64,000 nt of DNA from Paraflavitalea soli (GCF_003555545.1 NZ_CP032157.1:748546-812545), one strand, 5' to 3'. Positions 9,375 to 18,604 are shown, counted from the first letter of the stretch. Numbers and translations are program-made. The notes: generated by a model not told the origin, from the letters alone.

Positions 9375-11648
9375 TTAGTTAACCCCAATCTCATCTACAA
9401 ACAACCAGGCTTTGCTGCCGGAGCCCGGTTTGCCTTCGCTGATAATGCCGTGGTTCTTAGCCACCACTTTGATAAAGCGGGCGTTGGTTGTATTGAAAGG
9501 AATGGTGATAGAAGCCATATTGTTGTCTTCTTTTACTACTTCACTGGTTTTGCCCAGGGACAGGTAAGTGCTGCCATCAGCAGAAGCAAATACTTCTACA
9601 TGCTGCGGAGGATATACCCAGCTGGGCTGCTGATCCAGGATATGCACATTGACAGAAGATACGGATTGTGCTTTGCCCAGGTCGATCACCGCTTCCATAT
9701 CAGGTCCCTGCCAGCCCAGCCATTCATCTGAATTAATGCCCTTGTCTGATTTGGCGCCATTGACCAGACCAAACGTACCGCCATTACCGGCACGGTTATC
9801 AGCAGTAGGCGTTGCGATCGTTACATGCTTGCCCGTGGCCTTGGTGATGATGAAAGACTGCCATAAACTGCTCGTTTGCTTTCCGTCTACGAATAGTATA
9901 GCATTTATGTCTATATCGTGCTTTACCTCAATGGGTGCTGTATATGCCGGGAAGGCAGAGCTAAATTTGCCTGGTATATAGTTTATTTCGCCAGCTGCAG
10001 CAGCCGTTTGCAATGTCAATACCACGCCATTGTTGTCCTTGGCGGGTGTAATGCTGGCTTTCAGATCAAAATAAGCCTTGCTGTAATTAGTGCCCCAGAG
10101 ATCATATCTTTTGAATTGCTGCTGTAAGCGCTTCTCAAAATCAGGCCAGTTGCGTTGTGCTTTCGGGCTCCACAATACTTCACTCAATGCACTGGCGCGG
10201 GGGAAGATCATGTATTCCACTTTCGATGGATATTTCATGTATTCCGTCCATACATTGCCTTGTGCTCCCAGCACATGTTTGGCTTGCTCCTCATTCAACT
10301 CTTTGGGTATGGGCTCATAGCTGTACACTTTTTGTACGGTGGTATAGCCGCCAATGGTCACCGAATCTTCATTCTTTGTTTGTGAATGATCAAGGTATAC
10401 ATGGCTGCCGGGTGTCATGATCACATCATGGTTTTGTTGCGCAGCTTCAATGCCCCCTTTCTCACCGCGCCAGCTCATCACTACCGCTTTGGGGGCCAGG
10501 CCGCCTTCCAGTATCTCATCCCAGCCGATGAGGGTTTTGCCCTTGCCATTGATGTACTTCTCCATGCGTTGTATGAAATAGCTTTGCAGCTCATGCTCAT
10601 CTTTCAGGCCCAGGTCTTTGATGCGGCGCTGGCATTTAGGACAATGCTTCCAGCTTTCCTTGGGACATTCATCGCCCCCTACATGCACATATTGGGCAGG
10701 GAACAGCGGAATAACTTCATCCAGCACATCCTGCAGGAAATTAAACACCGAATCATTGCCGGCACAGAATACATCATTAAATACACCCCAGGTTTCCTGT
10801 ACTTTATAAGGCCCGCCGGTACAACCCAGGTTGGGAAAAGCGGTCAGTGCTGCGGAAGCATGGCCCGGCATCTCAATTTCAGGGATCACCGTGATATAGC
10901 GTTTAGCTGCATAGGCTACGATCTCCTTTACTTCTTCCTGTGTATAAAAGCCGCCATAGCGGGTATTGTCGTTGCCTTTACCGGGATAGCGGCCAATGAT
11001 GGTGCCATTGCGGTAGCCGCCCACTTCCGTCAGCCTGGGATACTTTTTGATCTCGATACGCCAGCCCTGGTCTTCCGTAAGGTGCCAGTGGAAATAGTTC
11101 ATTTTGTGCATGGCGATATAGTCGAGATACCTTTTTACAAAACTTACGGGGAAGAAATGACGGCCTACATCCAGCATCAGGCCACGGTATTGAAAGCGCG
11201 GATAGTCCTTGATATTGACAAAAGGGACCTTTAAGGCAGCAACTTTTTCGACGGGCAGCAACTGCAATAAGGATTGCACACCGTAAAACGTGCCTGCCTC
11301 ATTGTCGCCGGCAATATATACCTGGTCTTTCTTTACCTGCATCACATAAGCGCCGGGTAAGGCATACTCCATTTTCTCATAATTGAGGTGAATGGCGCCC
11401 GGTGCGTTCTTCGTACTTACTTTCAGGGTAAAACCATATACTTGTTGCAGGTACTCATTGAGGAAGTTGGCGGAGTTTTCAAGGCCGGAACCATCCAGTA
11501 CGATGGGAGTATTCTTCGTGATGGTAAATTGCCCGGCTATTTTGGGCATCTTTACTTCCACCGGTTGGGGAATGATGTTTACCTGTGCAAGAGGGCTATG
11601 GGCAATCGAAAACAAGGCAAGGGCAAAAAGAATACAAGGTTTACGCAT
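9375..11648 (-). CDS. Beta-N-acetylhexosaminidase, GH20
   Basis: Exo-acting glycosidase that removes terminal GlcNAc or GalNAc by substrate-assisted catalysis. The 757 residues show a signal peptide (1-22, ending PLAQ), a GH20b N-terminal domain (about 24-150), and the GH20 barrel from about 153 (YRGLMLDVGRHF) to 505. The catalytic Asp-Glu pair is D326-E327 in HVGGDECPK. A C-terminal discoidin-like (F5/8 type C) module spans about 605-757. Cys328, Cys336 and Cys339 form a CxxC-like cluster after the active site. It is probably periplasmic or surface exposed. The PIN toxin gene lies upstream on the same strand, 63 bp away, with no functional link implied. Confidence 0.97.
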   Translation of the reverse strand: MRKPCILFALALFSIAHSPLAQVNIIPQPVEVKMPKIAGQFTITKNTPIVLDGSGLENSANFLNEYLQQVYGFTLKVSTKNAPGAIHLNYEKMEYALPGAYVMQVKKDQVYIAGDNEAGTFYGVQSLLQLLPVEKVAALKVPFVNIKDYPRFQYRGLMLDVGRHFFPVSFVKRYLDYIAMHKMNYFHWHLTEDQGWRIEIKKYPRLTEVGGYRNGTIIGRYPGKGNDNTRYGGFYTQEEVKEIVAYAAKRYITVIPEIEMPGHASAALTAFPNLGCTGGPYKVQETWGVFNDVFCAGNDSVFNFLQDVLDEVIPLFPAQYVHVGGDECPKESWKHCPKCQRRIKDLGLKDEHELQSYFIQRMEKYINGKGKTLIGWDEILEGGLAPKAVVMSWRGEKGGIEAAQQNHDVIMTPGSHVYLDHSQTKNEDSVTIGGYTTVQKVYSYEPIPKELNEEQAKHVLGAQGNVWTEYMKYPSKVEYMIFPRASALSEVLWSPKAQRNWPDFEKRLQQQFKRYDLWGTNYSKAYFDLKASITPAKDNNGVVLTLQTAAAAGEINYIPGKFSSAFPAYTAPIEVKHDIDINAILFVDGKQTSSLWQSFIITKATGKHVTIATPTADNRAGNGGTFGLVNGAKSDKGINSDEWLGWQGPDMEAVIDLGKAQSVSSVNVHILDQQPSWVYPPQHVEVFASADGSTYLSLGKTSEVVKEDNNMASITIPFNTTNARFIKVVAKNHGIISEGKPGSGSKAWLFVDEIGVN

Positions 11649-11711
11649 GGCGATCAGTTTAACATTTGTGCAGTTGAACCACTAAATGTAATGAGGTTTC
11701 GCGTAAATATT

Positions 11712-12134
11712 TCATGCAATCGATAGCATAAAAAATTCTGGAAGACTTACGATCCGGGTTTGTTCAAATTGTTGCAGGCAAAGCAGGTCTTTGTCGCCGG
11801 TTATTAAAAAATGAGCCCCGGCATCTTTTGCCAGGGCTAACAAAAAGTTATCGTCCGGGTCTCTGCAAACCGTCACTTTAGAAGTGACGGGAAAGAGAAT
11901 GGTTGATCCTGCATAGTAGTATAGAAATTCAAAGTAGTGATGCAATTGGAACAGCTTCCTGAGATGCGGCTTATTGATCATGTCCATCACCTCTATGTCC
12001 AATTCCCTGGAAGCATATAGCTCAAATGCGTCATTTAGTATGACACGGTTAACTATTTCATTGCGCATTTTACTGATGGCAATGCTAATCCACCAGTTTG
12101 TATCAATGATTACTTTTGTCCTCTTTGCGGGCAT
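11712..12134 (-). CDS. PIN domain toxin (COG1569-type)
   Basis: Predicted Mg-dependent ribonuclease of a type II toxin-antitoxin pair. The 140 residues cover a complete PIN domain: first acidic residue D11 in VIIDTN, an acidic cluster near 44-50 (RELDIEVMD), the family motif CRDPDDNFLLALA and the last acidic residue in LITGDKDLL. The CRDPxD signature places it with the 'putative toxin component, PIN family' group rather than VapC. Its start codon lies inside the preceding antitoxin gene (32-bp overlap), which implies translational coupling. The RNA target is unknown. Confidence 0.88.
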   Translation of the reverse strand: MPAKRTKVIIDTNWWISIAISKMRNEIVNRVILNDAFELYASRELDIEVMDMINKPHLRKLFQLHHYFEFLYYYAGSTILFPVTSKVTVCRDPDDNFLLALAKDAGAHFLITGDKDLLCLQQFEQTRIVSLPEFFMLSIA

Positions 12135-12567
12135 AGCGTTCTGCTCTTGCTTCTTTTACCATTGCTGATATTTCATCCATACTGATGTCATAAGAAGGCC
12201 AGCTTTGAGAGGCTTCTGCCAGCATTTTCCTTGCATTGAGGCGTTGCTGAAAATCAGTATCAGCTTCTTTGCGAAAAGATATGCCCCTTTCGGAAAGTAC
12301 CTGCTCTATATATAGCAGGTCATTTTCATTGGTTACATCAACGATCACTTTTTCCATATCTTCTTTATTAGGCGTTTTGTCTGTGCGGTATATAGCTGGC
12401 GCCTCCTCAACTACCGGCGGCTCCTCCTCCCTCACAACGTACGGTTTTTCCTCACCACCAGATTGCTCATCAGGCACAATACTAAACAGGAGACCATGGC
12501 GGAGGGCGAATTCCTTTATCATTTCCAGCTCTTCCTGGTTCTTAGGCATGAATACGATATTTCCCAT
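12103..12567 (-). CDS. Putative antitoxin paired with the PIN toxin
   Basis: 154-residue acidic protein whose 3' end overlaps the PIN toxin gene by 32 bp, the classic order of antitoxin then toxin. The C-terminal stretch YDISMDEISAMVKEARAERY is typical of the toxin-binding helix of antitoxins from this group. The N-terminal two thirds are unusual: two similar segments (about 3-32, with NQEELEMIKEFALRHG, and about 69-97, with NENDLLYIEQVLSERG) are joined by an acidic, proline-rich linker. No standard DNA-binding motif (RHH, HTH, AbrB) is obvious. The role is inferred from position and the C-terminal tail. Confidence 0.72.
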   Translation of the reverse strand: MGNIVFMPKNQEELEMIKEFALRHGLLFSIVPDEQSGGEEKPYVVREEEPPVVEEAPAIYRTDKTPNKEDMEKVIVDVTNENDLLYIEQVLSERGISFRKEADTDFQQRLNARKMLAEASQSWPSYDISMDEISAMVKEARAERYARKEDKSNH

Positions 12568-12601
12568 CCCCTAAATTACAATTTTTTATAATAAAAACTA
12601 A

Positions 12602-14512
12602 TTATTTTAGTACCGGCAATACAATATTGCTGCTGTTGGCGGCATCATGGAAAATACGGATCGTCGCTTTCTGAAAATCACTGTCCTCCGCTTCATAGAT
12701 ATTCACAAATTTCTGTGGGTTGCGGTCCACCAGCGGAAACCAGCTGCTTTGAACCTGGATCATGATGCGGTGACCTTTTTTGAAGGTATGGGCCACATCC
12801 GGCAGCTCAAATTTCACCCGTTCTGTTTTGTTGGGTTTGAAGGCTTCGGGTGTTTCGAAGCTATTGCGGAAACGGCCGCGCATTACTTCGCCCCTTACCA
12901 GCATCTGGTAGCCGCCCATGGGATAAGGGCCGCCTGCATCACGTCCGCCTGCTTGTGCAGTACCTGGATAACTAAAATCATCCGGAAATACGTCCACCAG
13001 CTTTACAATGAAATCAGCATCGGTGCTGCTAATGCTGGTCAGCAGGTCGGCCACCAGCGTGCCACCCAGGGTAACTTCATCTGTTAATATATCAGTCTGG
13101 AAGGTCAGTACATCTGTTCTGCGAGAAGCAAAGCGCTGATCATCCGTCATATAATCCCTGGTACGGGAAAAATGTACATCTTCTGCATAAGGCACCGGTT
13201 TGGCAGGATCACTGATGTATTCGCTGAAACTGTTCTTGCCCGTGGGCTTGTCCCAGCCCAGCTTACCATTGGGCTGCAGGTAGAGCGGTTGATCGGCTTT
13301 ATTGGCCGGCGGCCATTGGGGGTATTGCTTCCATTCGTTGGCGCCGCTGAAAAAGATGGTGGCTTCCGCCAGTTTGGAAATATCGCCCTTTCCTTTCAGG
13401 AAATAATTAAAGAAGGGCAGCTCTATATTGTTCTGGTACCAATGCGAAGTATTGGCGCCAAATTGTACCCGGCCCAGTTTGGTACCGTCCAGCGAAGACC
13501 ACTGTCCATGGTACCAGGGCCCCATCACTATTTTGTTGAAAGCGGTGGATGCATTCTTTTTCTCAATGGCTTCATACAGGCGCCAGGCGCCGAAGCAATC
13601 TTCCGCATCAAACAAACCACCTACGGTGAGCATGGCGGGTTTGATATTGCCTACAAAGTTGCGGGGATTGCGGGCCTTCCACCAGGCATCCAGGTTGGGG
13701 TGCGCGTACAGTTCTTTCCAGAACTGTAAACTGTCGCCCGTCAACTTCATGAAGTTCTTCAAGGCGCCAATGCGCAGGTAAGTCTCATAATTATCATTGC
13801 GGGGTATCTGTAAAGCCGACTTGGGTCCTACGGTAGTAGGTTTGGGACGGGGATAACCAAAGCCACCGGCATAGAAGGAAAAGCCATCCATCAGCATAAA
13901 AGCGCCGTTGTGGTGGAAGTCATCGCCCATAAACCAGTCGGTAACCGGCGCCTGGGGACTTACTGCTTTCAACGCCGGGTGACCGCTCAGGGCCGCCATG
14001 GTAGAGTAGAAGCCAGGATAGGAAATGCCCATCACGCCTACACTGCCATTGGTATTGGGCAGGTTCTTTACCAGCCAGTCGATGGCGTCATAGGTATCGC
14101 TGGCTTCATCGATATCCTGGTTGGTCTTCTTATCAGGATTGAAGGGACGCACATCTACAAACTCCCCCTCACTCATCCAGCGGCCACGTACATCCTGTGT
14201 AACAATGATGTAGTTTTCGCGGACATAGTGCCGGAAATGACTGATCCATAAATTGGCGCGGAAGTTCTGTTCTCCGTACGGTGCACAGGAGTAAGGTGTG
14301 CGCGTCATCAGGATGGGGTGTTTCTCGGTAGCATCTTTGGGAAGATATACGGAGGTGAACAGTTTCACCCCATCACGCATAGGAATGTACAATTCCTTTT
14401 TGGTGTAGTTTTCCCGGACCCAGGCGGAGTCCTGCGCTGTTTGCAGGCTCAGTTGTGCGTGGGTAGTAAAAATAATAAGGCAATTCGCAAGGAAAAGGAG
14501 TAGTTTTCTCAT
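12602..14512 (-). CDS. CocE/NonD family hydrolase (X-Pro dipeptidyl-peptidase S15-like)
   Basis: Secreted serine hydrolase of the alpha/beta-hydrolase fold. It has a signal peptide (about 1-20, ending THAQ), the S15 catalytic domain (about 35-370), and a C-terminal jelly-roll X-Pro dipeptidyl-peptidase domain (about 400-630). The nucleophile is Ser164 in GVMGISYPGFYS. Likely Asp and His partners lie in GGLFDAEDCF and MGPWYHGQW. Length (636) is normal. Family members include glutaryl-acylases, cocaine esterase and peptidases, so the substrate is not assigned; alpha-amino-acid ester or acyl-amide hydrolysis is the usual chemistry. It is divergent from the next gene. Confidence 0.92.
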   Translation of the reverse strand: MRKLLLFLANCLIIFTTHAQLSLQTAQDSAWVRENYTKKELYIPMRDGVKLFTSVYLPKDATEKHPILMTRTPYSCAPYGEQNFRANLWISHFRHYVRENYIIVTQDVRGRWMSEGEFVDVRPFNPDKKTNQDIDEASDTYDAIDWLVKNLPNTNGSVGVMGISYPGFYSTMAALSGHPALKAVSPQAPVTDWFMGDDFHHNGAFMLMDGFSFYAGGFGYPRPKPTTVGPKSALQIPRNDNYETYLRIGALKNFMKLTGDSLQFWKELYAHPNLDAWWKARNPRNFVGNIKPAMLTVGGLFDAEDCFGAWRLYEAIEKKNASTAFNKIVMGPWYHGQWSSLDGTKLGRVQFGANTSHWYQNNIELPFFNYFLKGKGDISKLAEATIFFSGANEWKQYPQWPPANKADQPLYLQPNGKLGWDKPTGKNSFSEYISDPAKPVPYAEDVHFSRTRDYMTDDQRFASRRTDVLTFQTDILTDEVTLGGTLVADLLTSISSTDADFIVKLVDVFPDDFSYPGTAQAGGRDAGGPYPMGGYQMLVRGEVMRGRFRNSFETPEAFKPNKTERVKFELPDVAHTFKKGHRIMIQVQSSWFPLVDRNPQKFVNIYEAEDSDFQKATIRIFHDAANSSNIVLPVLK

Positions 14513-14550
14513 GTAACCATTAATTTTAAAGGTCTAATGTAACACGATTT

Positions 14551-15018
14551 ATGCATCCACACCAACAACTCATCGAAAAGTTCTATACTGCCTTTAATAA
14601 AAAGGATGCCCCGGGTATGATCAGTTGCTACCATGAGGAAGTGACTTTTTATGATCCTGTATTTGAAAACCTCAATGCGGCCGAAGTGGCTGCCATGTGG
14701 ACGATGTTGTGCAAAAATGCCAAGGACTTCTCCCTCGAATACAAGAATGCAGAGGCAGGTAATGAGTATGGTAGTTGTGTTTGGATAGCTACCTATACCT
14801 TTTCTGCTACCGGCCGCAAGGTCACCAACTACGTTACCGCCCATTTCAAATTTCATGAGGGCCGTATCATCGAGCACATGGATTCCTTCGATCTGTGGAA
14901 ATGGAGTCGCCAGGCATTGGGTTTCAAGGGCCTGTTGTTGGGTTGGAGTGGTTTTGTGATCAATAAAGTACGCAAGTCGGCCAGGTCAAACCTGCAAAAA
15001 TTTATGGCCCCCAAATAG
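14551..15018 (+). CDS. SnoaL-like / NTF2-fold protein
   Basis: 155-residue cytoplasmic protein with the cone-shaped NTF2 fold signature at the N-terminus (LIEKFYTAFNKKDAPGMISC, then YHEEVTFYDPVF) and the central strand HFKFHEGRIIEHMDSFDLWKW. Proteins of this type act on small molecules (cyclases, isomerases) or only bind them. The catalytic residues of known ketosteroid isomerases cannot be assigned here. The last 30 residues are basic (VRKSARSNLQKF) and extend beyond the usual domain. It is followed 83 bp later by the asparaginase gene. Confidence 0.82.
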   Translation: MHPHQQLIEKFYTAFNKKDAPGMISCYHEEVTFYDPVFENLNAAEVAAMWTMLCKNAKDFSLEYKNAEAGNEYGSCVWIATYTFSATGRKVTNYVTAHFKFHEGRIIEHMDSFDLWKWSRQALGFKGLLLGWSGFVINKVRKSARSNLQKFMAPK

Positions 15019-15101
15019 GGTGAAAACCTTAAGTTTACAGCTTGTACTACAAGCGCCGGGCGCTTATAACCAGTTCGTTCAAGAGAGATCTACTACTAAT
15101 T

Positions 15102-16127
15102 ATGTCAACCAGAAGAAAGTTCTTACGCTCGTCTGTGGCGGGCTCCGCTGCTGTACTATCCGGCCAGTCATTACTAGCCATGCAGGAAGTACCTTACCCT
15201 GTAACCAAAGGAAACCCTATTGTCATCTCTACCTGGGATTTTGGAAAAGCCGCCAATGCGGAAGCCTGGAAGATATTGTCTGCCGGCGGTCGTGCACTCG
15301 ATGCGGTGGAAGCGGGCGTAAAAGTGCCGGAGGCCGATGAAAGCAACCAATCGGTAGGATATGGCGGCCTGCCCGACCGCGATGGACGGGTAACCCTGGA
15401 TGCCTGCATCATGGATGAGCAATACAATTGCGGTTCGGTAATGTGCCTGGAACATATTATGCACCCCATTTCTGTAGCCAGGCTGGTGATGGAAAAAACA
15501 CCCCATGTGGTACTGGTAGGCGATGGCGCTTTACAGTTTGCCCTGGCCAATGGATTTAAGAAGGAAAACCTGCTTACCCCTGCTTCCGAAAAAGCCTGGA
15601 AAGAATGGCTCAAAACTTCAAAATATGAGCCGTTGATGAATATTGAGAACAAGCTTTACAATAAAGAAAATGATCCGATGCCGGGTGGCATCAATAACCA
15701 TGATACCATTGGTTTGCTGGCCATGGATACCAACGGCCAGTTGAGCGGCGCTTGTACGACCAGTGGTATGGCTTACAAACTCCATGGCAGGGTAGGGGAT
15801 TCGCCCATCATTGGCGCCGGTTTGTATGTTGACAATGAGGTAGGCGCAGCGACCTCCACCGGTGTGGGAGAAGAAGTGATCCGCATTGTAGGTTCACACC
15901 TGGTGGTAGAACTGATGCGGCAGGGCCACAAGCCGGAAGCGGCCTGCAAAAAAGCAGTGGAACGCATCATCAGCCGTAGCCCGGAAAAAGCAAAGCAGGT
16001 GCAGGTGGGTTTCCTGGCCATCAATAAAAAAGGGGAGTTTGGCGCTTATGCCTTACAGCCTGGCTTTACTTATGCTGTGAAGAGCGGAAAAGAAGAAACG
16101 ATCTATAAAGGGAAGAGCATTTACTAA
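15102..16127 (+). CDS. N4-(beta-N-acetylglucosaminyl)-L-asparaginase (Ntn hydrolase)
   Basis: Glycoasparaginase that cleaves the GlcNAc-Asn bond left from N-glycoproteins. The ATG at 15102 starts a Tat/Sec-like signal (MSTRRKFLRSSVAGSAAVLS), which is better than an upstream in-frame ATG. The 341 residues contain the autoprocessing nucleophile Thr202 in NNHDTIGLLAMD, expected to become the N-terminus of the beta chain, and the substrate-binding stretch GRVGDSPIIGAGLYVDNEVG. Length and order fit the type 2 asparaginase family. With the GH20 enzyme and the locus at 37822-48171 it adds to the set of N-acetylhexosamine-releasing enzymes in this window. Confidence 0.95.
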   Translation: MSTRRKFLRSSVAGSAAVLSGQSLLAMQEVPYPVTKGNPIVISTWDFGKAANAEAWKILSAGGRALDAVEAGVKVPEADESNQSVGYGGLPDRDGRVTLDACIMDEQYNCGSVMCLEHIMHPISVARLVMEKTPHVVLVGDGALQFALANGFKKENLLTPASEKAWKEWLKTSKYEPLMNIENKLYNKENDPMPGGINNHDTIGLLAMDTNGQLSGACTTSGMAYKLHGRVGDSPIIGAGLYVDNEVGAATSTGVGEEVIRIVGSHLVVELMRQGHKPEAACKKAVERIISRSPEKAKQVQVGFLAINKKGEFGAYALQPGFTYAVKSGKEETIYKGKSIY

Positions 16128-16130
16128 AGA

Positions 16131-16189
16131 GGTATTAGCAGTTAGGCGTTAGCCTTTAGCAGTACAGCTAACAGCTAAAAGCTAACACC
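16131..16189. repeat. TTAGC-word inverted repeat
   Basis: Words such as TATTAGC, GTTAGCC and TTTAGC fill 16131-16160, and their complements (GCTAACAGCTAAAAGC) fill 16165-16189. Arms of about 24 nt pair at roughly 18 positions, so this TTAGC array can fold into one long imperfect hairpin. It lies between the asparaginase gene and cutC. Confidence 0.65.
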
Positions 16190-16220
16190 TTTTCATTTTC
16201 ATAGAAGTATAAGTGTATCT

Positions 16221-16964
16221 ATGTCGGATATCATTCTTGAAGTATGTGCTTTCAACATCCAATCCGCCCTCATTGCAGAAAAAGTAGGAGCGGCCAGGGT
16301 GGAGTTGTGTGAGAACCCGGTTGAAGGCGGCACTACGCCTTCTCATGGTACCATCCGGCGCACCCGTGAGCGGATCAATATTGAATTGTACCCTATCATC
16401 CGGCCACGTGCAGGCAGTTTCTGGTATGATGAGGATGAGTTTGCCATCATGAAGAAAGACATTCTCCTGTGCAAAGAACTGGGTTGTGAGGGCATTTCCA
16501 CCGGTGTGCAGCTGCAGGATGGACCAATAGATACAGAAAGACTAAAGCGCATCGTAGAATGGGCTTATCCCATGGGCGTTACCTGCCACCGGGTATTTGA
16601 TCGTACACCCGATATCTTTAAAGCTTTGGAAGAAGTGATTGATTGTGGTTGTGAGCGGATACTCACCAGTGGCGGCAAAAGCGCTGCGCCCGATGCTATA
16701 GATATACTGGCGCAGCTGGTGCAACAGGCCAATGGCCGCATCATCATCATGCCGGGAGCAGGTGTCCGCGCTTCCAATATAGAAAAACTGATCACCGGCA
16801 CAGGTGCTACAGAATACCATACTTCTGCCAGGGTCAATGTGCCTGATGCGGTTACTTATCAGAATCCTGCTATTCTTGATAGTGGCCAGGTAGTGATTGC
16901 CAATGAAACAGAACTGCGGCAATTACTGGCCAATGCACAAAAAATAAAGGCGGCCTCTGAATAG
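16221..16964 (+). CDS. cutC: CutC family protein
   Basis: 247-residue TIM-barrel protein of the CutC family, historically linked to copper homeostasis although the biochemical activity remains unclear. Family signatures are in order: LEVCAFNIQSA, GAARVELCENPVEGGTTPS, IIRPRAGSFWYDEDE, VTCHRVFDRT, CERILTSGG and IIIMPGAGV. It is cytoplasmic with no signal peptide. The stop codon lies in the loop of a GGCGGCC/GGCCGCC hairpin. No copper transporter or chaperone gene is nearby. Confidence 0.95.
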   Translation: MSDIILEVCAFNIQSALIAEKVGAARVELCENPVEGGTTPSHGTIRRTRERINIELYPIIRPRAGSFWYDEDEFAIMKKDILLCKELGCEGISTGVQLQDGPIDTERLKRIVEWAYPMGVTCHRVFDRTPDIFKALEEVIDCGCERILTSGGKSAAPDAIDILAQLVQQANGRIIIMPGAGVRASNIEKLITGTGATEYHTSARVNVPDAVTYQNPAILDSGQVVIANETELRQLLANAQKIKAASE

Positions 16965-16971
16965 GCCGCCT
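16948..16971 (+). terminator. GC-rich hairpin overlapping the cutC stop
   Basis: AGGCGGCC (16948-16955) pairs perfectly with GGCCGCCT (16964-16971), with an 8-nt loop that includes the stop codon. The T-tract is weak, so terminator function is only probable. Confidence 0.5.
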
Positions 16972-17003
16972 GTTCATGCACGGCAGGTTGGTCGCGACCA
17001 GTA

Positions 17004-17669
17004 CTATTGTTTGATGGCGTATAATTTGGCTTTGGTAATGCCTTTTTGTTCATACACAGTTTTGTTCATTTCAAAATGCATGCTACTCATCGTATTCAGG
17101 TATTCTTCAATACTGCCCAATCCCATTTCCTTCCGGTGTACATTGATCAGTAAGCTATCTTGTGTGGGTCTTGGCAGGGCCTGACAACTGTCAGTATTAT
17201 AGGTAACCTGTGTCGCATATATTTGCTTACGGCCGGTATTCAGCAATACCCTGTCCGTGAGGTAGGCATAGTCCGAAGGACTGGCATTCTTTTTATCTAC
17301 CTGTTTTTTCATGGCCGTCAACACCTTTTCCTGGAAGGCAGGCCATTTATCACAATGCTGCACCATCAGCCAGTAGTGATGGGAACCATCTTTCCCCACC
17401 AGGTCATACCCGGGAAATCCATACCTGTTGAATATATTTTCCATGATCTCTTTGTGGTTGCCAAATACACTGTCTTTGTAGTGCTGCCAGGCTTCCCTGG
17501 ATAGTTCTTTGTATTTGCCCGAGGGGATATTCGCAGCGATCTGGTCCACATCTTTCCAGGTATTCAGTGAATCGGCCAGGGCTTTATTGAAGGCAGCAGT
17601 ATTTTGTGCCTGGCAGATATGCCCGGTGAGCAATAAAGTTGTTACCAATAGCAGGACAGGATACTTCAT
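17004..17669 (-). CDS. DUF6624 domain secreted protein
   Basis: 221-residue protein with a signal peptide (about 1-21, ending ICQA). The body matches the pattern of the DUF6624 family: a conserved GFPGYDLVGKDGSHHYWLMV, then VQHCDKWPAFQEKVL, a central AYLTDRVLLNTGRKQIYATQ and a C-terminal NVHRKEMGLGSIEEYL. Conserved His and Asp residues hint at a binding or catalytic site, but the family has no known function. Convergent with cutC and downstream of an AraC gene on the same strand (86-bp gap). Confidence 0.8.
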   Translation of the reverse strand: MKYPVLLLVTTLLLTGHICQAQNTAAFNKALADSLNTWKDVDQIAANIPSGKYKELSREAWQHYKDSVFGNHKEIMENIFNRYGFPGYDLVGKDGSHHYWLMVQHCDKWPAFQEKVLTAMKKQVDKKNASPSDYAYLTDRVLLNTGRKQIYATQVTYNTDSCQALPRPTQDSLLINVHRKEMGLGSIEEYLNTMSSMHFEMNKTVYEQKGITKAKLYAIKQ

Positions 17670-17755
17670 TGTTTATCTGTTTTTGTTTTCAGCTCTATCT
17701 ATAAAGCAAAGTAACCTCACCGGAGAGGCTGGAAATTGTATTTTTCGGACAAAGG

Positions 17756-18604
17756 CTATTCTTTAACAAACCGGAAAATAAGGTGGTCGTCGGCCAGTTT
17801 TTCAACACTCTTGAAGAAGGCGGTGGGATTGGAGCCCGTTAGCTTATTGTATACCTTGATAAAATAGGCCTGATCATAGAAATTACTGTCGTAGCCGATC
17901 TCTGTGAGCTTTTTAAACTGTGCATTGAACAGTTTGTTTTTCAACGAATGCCGGAAGCGGGCAATCTTCTTCCAGGCCACCGGCGAAATGCTCATATGCT
18001 TTTGGAACAGGCGATTGAAAGAGCGGGTAGTAAGCCCCAGGCGTTCTGCCATTTCTTCTATCGAAGCCTGTTCTCCGAAATCAGATAACCAGCCAATGGC
18101 CTTGTCCAGCAGCGCCTGCCCGGCAAAGGGGGTATAGATGGACAACAGGAATTCTTCCAGCACATCCACCCTTTCCTGGTTATCATCTGTGGCAAAAAAC
18201 TTGTTTTGCCAGCGTTGATAAGCCGGCCATTGATCCCAGGCCAGGAATGCCTGAGAGTCTTCCGGCGCTATTTCTCCAAACGGCTGGTTAATAAAAGAAC
18301 TGATGCCGCATGGTTTGAAACAGATCGTTACCTTATCAATAGGGCCTTGCAGGTTCACCAGGAAAGGTTGTTGAAAGTTTCTTTGGATCAATGCGGCGCA
18401 AGGTCCGTTCTTGATAGCCTGTACGCCTGTATAGTTTGCTTTGATCTCATAGGTGGCCGACCGGTGCAGGCTGAGGGGTACAGCTATATTGGGGAATGCA
18501 TAATACGTGGTTTGGAAATCCGGTGAATCGGCTTTCAGGAAATAGTAATACTCAATATGCTGCTGCAGTATTGAGTGTTGGGGATAGAAAGTCGCAATGT
18601 TCAT
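17756..18604 (-). CDS. AraC family transcriptional regulator (DUF6597 N-terminal domain)
   Basis: 282 residues. The N-terminal half (1-150) resembles the DUF6597 sensor domain found in many Bacteroidota AraC proteins (IEYYYFLKADSP, KVTICFKPCGISSFI). The C-terminal half (about 168-275) holds the two helix-turn-helix motifs (SIEEMAERLGLTTRSFNRLF and IGYDSNFYDQAYFIKVYNKL). The effector and target are unknown; the DUF6624 gene downstream and the divergent TonB-domain gene are candidates. A second AraC gene of the same architecture is at 49889-50674. Confidence 0.92.
   Translation of the reverse strand: MNIATFYPQHSILQQHIEYYYFLKADSPDFQTTYYAFPNIAVPLSLHRSATYEIKANYTGVQAIKNGPCAALIQRNFQQPFLVNLQGPIDKVTICFKPCGISSFINQPFGEIAPEDSQAFLAWDQWPAYQRWQNKFFATDDNQERVDVLEEFLLSIYTPFAGQALLDKAIGWLSDFGEQASIEEMAERLGLTTRSFNRLFQKHMSISPVAWKKIARFRHSLKNKLFNAQFKKLTEIGYDSNFYDQAYFIKVYNKLTGSNPTAFFKSVEKLADDHLIFRFVKE

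Noticed and set aside
16989-17000. Perfect 12-bp palindrome TGGTCGCGACCA
   Set aside because: It lies between convergent gene ends, away from any start; more likely chance than an operator.
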